A program made the position numbers and the translations under genes. DNA of 27,988 bases from an uncultured Flavobacteriales bacterium (GTDB lineage Bacteria > Bacteroidota > Bacteroidia > Flavobacteriales > BACL11). The DNA lies in the NCBI GenBank assembly GCA_913047525.1, contig CAJWUS010000003.1:1-27988 (forward strand). Reading direction: 5' to 3'. Position 1 is the first letter of the stretch. The number at the start of each line of letters is the position of its first letter. Positions 24,461 to 27,988 of this stretch are shown piece after piece. The notes under the pieces are model-generated. The model was not told the origin of the DNA. It made no database searches and saw nothing but the letters and a program-made list of their open reading frames with translations.

Positions 24461-27081
24461 TGCTAAAAAAAGTTTATATATTGTTTTTTATATTGTTTTT
24501 CCCCTTGCAAATGATGGCAACACACAATAGGGCTGGCGAGATAACATACAAACAAATAGGGCCATTAACTTTTGAAATAACACTCATAACTTTTACCGAC
24601 CCCACCACACTTGCCCATCAGCAAAGAACAGAATTATACTTTATATTTTCAGATAATACACAAGATACTTTCCCTAGAATTTCTGAAACATTAGCAGGAA
24701 TTAATATCTCAAAAAACGAATATTCTGGAGTGCATACTTTTCCGGCAGTAGGTACTTATATTATTGCTATGGAAGATCCTAACAGAAATGCAGGGGTTGC
24801 AAATATTCCAAACTCGGTGGATGTTTCTTTTTATTTAGAAAGTATTTTGATGATAAATCCGCTAATTGGAAATAATAGTTCGCCTATTTTGCTCCATTCC
24901 CCAATTGATAAAGCGGTGGTGGGCATTCCTTTTATTCATAATCCTTCTGCACACGATTCTGATGGAGATAGTTTAAGTTATGCTTTAATTTCTTGTAAAG
25001 GAGAAAACGGAAATAATCTTGTGGGTTATCAATTCCCAGACGCTTCTAATAGTTTGACCATAGATGCAAGCGGAAATCTGATATGGGATAGCCCCACAAT
25101 GGTGGGCGAATATAATATTGCAATTCTGATTGAAGAGTGGCGAAATGGAGTGAAAGTTGGAAGTATAGTTCGAGATATGCAAATTACTGTTGCACCCAAT
25201 ACCATTAATAACCATCCACCTAAAATTCAGGTGCAAAATAATTTTTGTGTAGTTGCTGGCGATAGTTTAAATATCCCAATTTTAGCATGGGATGAGGATA
25301 GTATTTTTACCGATAATTTTGGAAATTACTATTGGGGAAGTAGCGCTATTCCATTTGGCAGCACCATTGTAGATACTGCTTTTCAAAAAATTAAATTATC
25401 AGGAACTTCAGGCCTTTTTGCTTTTTCGGAAATTGTAGACACACAAAGTATTTCCTCTAATTTGACCATACCAACCTTTTGTGCAGATGTACGAAAAAGC
25501 CCTTATGGGTTGGTGCTGAAAGTAAAGGAACAATCCCATTCGGCTGTGGCACTTTCTACTATGCAATCAGTGGAGATAAAAATTATTGCTCCAAAAATAG
25601 AGAATGTAAAAGTGGATAGCGTGATGCAAATACAAAAAGCCATTGCTATTTCTTGGAACGAAAGTATTTGCAGCAATGCGACTTCCTACTTAGTTTACCG
25701 AAAACAGGCGACAAGCAATTTGGCTTTGGATAGTTGCACAACAGGCATACCCAATGGAAGTGGATTTTCAAAAATCGGAGAAATAATCGGGCTTAACAAC
25801 ACCTTATTTGTAGATGATAATAATGGGGAAGGTCTTGGTGAAGGAGTGAATTATTGTTATCGAATTGTAGCAAAATTTGTAGATGGAGCAGAAAGTATTA
25901 TATCAGAAGAGGCATGTGCAGAACTTTTGAATTTTAGTCCACTAATTACCAATGTGAGTGTAAACCATCCGGATTTGGTAAATGCAATGTATGTGGCTTG
26001 GAGCAAACCAAAAGATGGAACTTTTTCTACTAATTCCTTTTACGAACTTTCTCGCTCAGAAGATGGGCAGAATTTCAATTCTATTTATACTTCAATTGGT
26101 ATAAATGACACTACTTATTTTGATGTTGGAATCTCGGCAAACGACAAGCAATATTTTTATAAAATTCAGCTTTTTGATGGAAGTTTGGTAGGAAAAAGTT
26201 TAGCAACATCCCATTGGCTTACCCTTAGCCCACAGGACAATGCAATAGTGCTAAATTTAGAAAGTAATACGCCTTGGGAAGATACTGCTTTTGTTGTTTT
26301 TAGGAAAAATCCAAATGCTATCGTCTTTGATTCTATCGCCACAACAACAGATAATTTTTATTTGGACAAGGGACTAAAAAATGGAGAAATGTATTGTTAT
26401 TTTGTGAAAACAATCGGCAGATATTCTGGCACAAAAACCATTAGTCCACTTATCAATTTAAGTAATAATTTGTGCAGTTCTCCGATTGATAGCGCCTCTC
26501 CTTGCCCTCCTGAAATTACTATTGTAGAGGATTGTAAAAACAGCCAACTGCATTTTTATTTTGAGAGTGATAGTGTCTGTTTGGAGGATACAGAAATTTA
26601 TACTATTTATCTATTAAATGGGAACGATAAAAAGTTTATTGCTACAATGGATAGCACTTATTATTTTTATGAAAATTTGAACTCTATTGCTGGCTGTTAT
26701 GTAGTTACGGCAACTGATTCTTTCGGTAATGAAAGTGTAATTAGCAACCAAATTTGTGCTGAAAATTGCCCAGAATATAAGTTGCCAAATGTTTTTTCGC
26801 CAAATAAGGATAATGTGAATGACCTTTTCGTGCCGATAAAAAACAAGCATATTGAAAGTGTGGATATGAAAATATTTAACCGTTGGGGGCAAGAGGTTTT
26901 TCAAACTAATGAGGTGAAAATAAATTGGAATGGAAGAAAAAGAGGTGAAAAGGGCGATTGCAGTGAAGGGGTTTATTTTTATGTTTGCACTATTAATGAA
27001 TTAAAATTAAATAGAACTTCTTCCTATAAATTAAAAGGAATAGTGATTTTGATAAGGGGAAATACAAAAAAAGTACAGTAA
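24460..27081 (+). CDS. Secreted multidomain adhesin-like protein with type B T9SS sorting domain
   Basis: An 873-residue exported protein. A signal peptide (about 1-20, ending MMA) is followed by THNRAGEITYKQI, an N-terminal pattern recurrent in large Bacteroidota surface proteins. A cadherin-like segment around DSDGDSLSYAL and two or more fibronectin III-like repeats (SYLVYRK, YCYRIVAKF, FYELSRSEDG, YFYKIQLFDG) fill about 380-770. The last 104 residues (770-873; LPNVFSPNKDNVNDLF, FNRWGQEVF, NGRKRG, GVYFYVCTIN) form the gliding-motility-associated C-terminal domain that directs type IX secretion. It overlaps the mqnC stop by 1 base and is directly followed by ribE in the same frame. Surface attachment is inferred; the T9SS machinery is not in the window. 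Confidence 0.92.
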   Translation: MLKKVYILFFILFFPLQMMATHNRAGEITYKQIGPLTFEITLITFTDPTTLAHQQRTELYFIFSDNTQDTFPRISETLAGINISKNEYSGVHTFPAVGTYIIAMEDPNRNAGVANIPNSVDVSFYLESILMINPLIGNNSSPILLHSPIDKAVVGIPFIHNPSAHDSDGDSLSYALISCKGENGNNLVGYQFPDASNSLTIDASGNLIWDSPTMVGEYNIAILIEEWRNGVKVGSIVRDMQITVAPNTINNHPPKIQVQNNFCVVAGDSLNIPILAWDEDSIFTDNFGNYYWGSSAIPFGSTIVDTAFQKIKLSGTSGLFAFSEIVDTQSISSNLTIPTFCADVRKSPYGLVLKVKEQSHSAVALSTMQSVEIKIIAPKIENVKVDSVMQIQKAIAISWNESICSNATSYLVYRKQATSNLALDSCTTGIPNGSGFSKIGEIIGLNNTLFVDDNNGEGLGEGVNYCYRIVAKFVDGAESIISEEACAELLNFSPLITNVSVNHPDLVNAMYVAWSKPKDGTFSTNSFYELSRSEDGQNFNSIYTSIGINDTTYFDVGISANDKQYFYKIQLFDGSLVGKSLATSHWLTLSPQDNAIVLNLESNTPWEDTAFVVFRKNPNAIVFDSIATTTDNFYLDKGLKNGEMYCYFVKTIGRYSGTKTISPLINLSNNLCSSPIDSASPCPPEITIVEDCKNSQLHFYFESDSVCLEDTEIYTIYLLNGNDKKFIATMDSTYYFYENLNSIAGCYVVTATDSFGNESVISNQICAENCPEYKLPNVFSPNKDNVNDLFVPIKNKHIESVDMKIFNRWGQEVFQTNEVKINWNGRKRGEKGDCSEGVYFYVCTINELKLNRTSSYKLKGIVILIRGNTKKVQ

Positions 27082-27669
27082 ATGTTTACAGGAATAATTG
27101 AGCAAATAGCTGAGGTTGTTAAAGTTGAAGATGAAGGGAGTAATCTAAATATTACCTTAAAATCAAACATTACAAAAGAGTTGAAAATTGATCAATCTGT
27201 GGCGCATAATGGGGTTTGTTTAACAGTAGTTGATATTAATGGCAATAACTATATGGTAACTGCCATTAAGGAAACGTTAGATAAATCAAACCTTGGACTT
27301 TTGAATGTAGGAAGTAAAGTAAACATGGAAAGGTGCATGAAATTAGGTGATAGATTGGACGGACATATGGTACAAGGTCATGTGGATCAAACTGCAAAAT
27401 GCACTGAAATTAAAGAAGAGAAAGGTTCTTATGTGTTTACTTTTAAGCACAAGGAATCCGATAATATGACGGTGGAAAAAGGTTCAGTTTGTGTAAATGG
27501 GGTAAGTTTGACAGTTGTTAATTCCAAAGATACTTCTTTTTCAGTAGCTTTAATTCCTTATACTTTTGAGCATACTAATTTCCTCACATTTGAAGTAGGA
27601 ATGGTAGTGAATATTGAGTATGATATTTTAGGGAAATATATTTCAAAACAATTTATGAGAGATTTATAA
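27082..27669 (+). CDS. ribE: Riboflavin synthase, alpha subunit
   Basis: Riboflavin synthase dismutates two 6,7-dimethyl-8-ribityllumazine molecules into riboflavin and a pyrimidine. The 195-residue protein has the start MFTGIIEQIAEV and two lumazine-binding repeats, marked by NGVCLTVV (43-50) and NGVSLTVV (139-146), plus GHMVQGHVD at 94-102 in the substrate site. The ATG immediately follows the TAA of the adhesin gene with no gap, so it is expressed from the mqnC transcript unless a promoter hides in the adhesin's 3' end. The symbol ribE is used for the alpha subunit in most bacteria (ribC in E. coli). Confidence 0.96.
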   Translation: MFTGIIEQIAEVVKVEDEGSNLNITLKSNITKELKIDQSVAHNGVCLTVVDINGNNYMVTAIKETLDKSNLGLLNVGSKVNMERCMKLGDRLDGHMVQGHVDQTAKCTEIKEEKGSYVFTFKHKESDNMTVEKGSVCVNGVSLTVVNSKDTSFSVALIPYTFEHTNFLTFEVGMVVNIEYDILGKYISKQFMRDL

Positions 27670-27674
27670 AGTAG

Positions 27675-27699
27675 AGAAGTTCAAGTCCTCTCATCCTGA
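27675..27699 (+). other. tRNA 3'-end-like fragment (T-arm plus acceptor strand)
   Basis: The sequence can fold as a T-arm: 5-base stem with one A-C mismatch, 7-base loop TTCAAGT, then CATCCTG as an acceptor 3' strand and A as discriminator, followed by a T-run at 27701. No matching 5' acceptor strand or anticodon arm lies upstream, where ribE coding sequence ends. It may be a tRNA remnant, an old integration scar, or chance; it may also serve as a weak terminator for ribE. Confidence 0.3.
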
Positions 27700-27720
27700 C
27701 TTTTTTCATACTTTAGCATT

Positions 27721-27988
27721 ATGAAAAAACTACTAATAATATTATTTTGCTTGCCAATTATTGGATATGGACAAATTAATGTTGGAAATGATCAAACTAT
27801 ATGCTTAAATGATACAGCAGAGGTAATTGCATCATTACAAGGAGGAAGTCAAGGTGCTGGTATGGATACTGTAATATGTGGAGTTCATGCTTCAAATTTT
27901 ACATCAACTCTTACTAGAGGGTTTCATTTTCAGGCTCAATCTTCATTTATTATTACTGGCTTAATGTGTGCTACTGAAAATTCAGGCC
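27721..27988 (+). CDS. Start of a secreted protein (C-terminus outside window)
   Basis: The first 89 codons are visible, starting MKKLLIILFCLPIIGYG, a clear Sec signal peptide with likely cleavage before QINVGNDQ. The mature start NVGNDQTICLNDTAEVIA resembles the opening of PKD/Ig-like repeats common in Bacteroidota surface proteins with C-terminal T9SS sorting domains. The function and the sorting domain cannot be seen. It follows ribE by 51 bases; a TACTTTAG at 27709-27716 is one base off a -7 consensus but very close to the ATG. Confidence 0.8.
   Translation, partial: MKKLLIILFCLPIIGYGQINVGNDQTICLNDTAEVIASLQGGSQGAGMDTVICGVHASNFTSTLTRGFHFQAQSSFIITGLMCATENSG

Noticed and set aside
24985..25236. 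83-codon open frame on the minus strand within the adhesin gene
   Set aside because: It is a shadow of the real gene, without promoter or recognisable motif.

Overview
The window comes from an AT-rich Bacteroidota genome, probably of Flavobacteriales/Cryomorphaceae or Chitinophagales type. The evidence is repeated use of the phylum's TAnnTTTG -7 promoter element, absence of clear Shine-Dalgarno sequences, a secreted protein with a type B type-IX-secretion sorting domain, and cluster orders typical of the phylum (yicC-gmk-nadD, asnS-rpoN-PAP2-like, DUF177-rpmF-plsX-fabH-accB-accC). MqnC implies menaquinone synthesis by the futalosine route, which argues against a typical Flavobacteriaceae. The lineage call is inference. 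Nearly everything is chromosomal housekeeping; I see no insertion sequence, prophage, CRISPR array, rRNA or complete tRNA.

Layout. 1-3901, minus strand: the start of a DEAD-box RNA helicase, a small lipoprotein, nadD, gmk, yicC and an EamA transporter. 3983-5830, plus: a cystathionine gamma-synthase-like enzyme and an SDR oxidoreductase in the same frame, separated by one stop codon. 5831-6688: a 300-base non-coding stretch, then two related small two-helix membrane proteins, each behind its own -7 box and separated by a perfect palindromic terminator. 6698-9472, minus: DNA polymerase I. 9569-10222, plus: a rhomboid protease. 10204-14091, minus: a doubled DUF2061 protein, a PAP2-like membrane protein, rpoN and asnS. 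14252-16183, plus: dxs. 16184-23294, minus: accC, accB, fabH, plsX, rpmF, DUF177, pdxA and an M17 aminopeptidase. 23336-27669, plus: mqnC, a large type-IX-secreted adhesin-like protein and ribE. 27721 to the edge: the start of another secreted protein.

How the genes fit together. The accC-to-DUF177 block links 50S assembly (L32, DUF177) to phospholipid and fatty-acid initiation (PlsX, FabH, biotin carboxylase). Dxs and PdxA both belong to the DXP-dependent vitamin B6 pathway, and Dxs also feeds isoprenoids such as the menaquinone tail, to which MqnC contributes the head group. NadD, RibE and PdxA add NAD, flavin and PLP supply.

Most unusual points: PolA has lost all four catalytic carboxylates of its proofreading domain; the tandem small membrane proteins are an unrecognised family; an 11-bp perfect inverted repeat lies just upstream of plsX; the pepA/mqnC promoters face each other; a tRNA 3'-end-like sequence follows ribE; and several neighbouring genes abut with no spare base. 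I did not find a clear new multi-gene system; the small membrane protein pair is the best candidate for undescribed biology.
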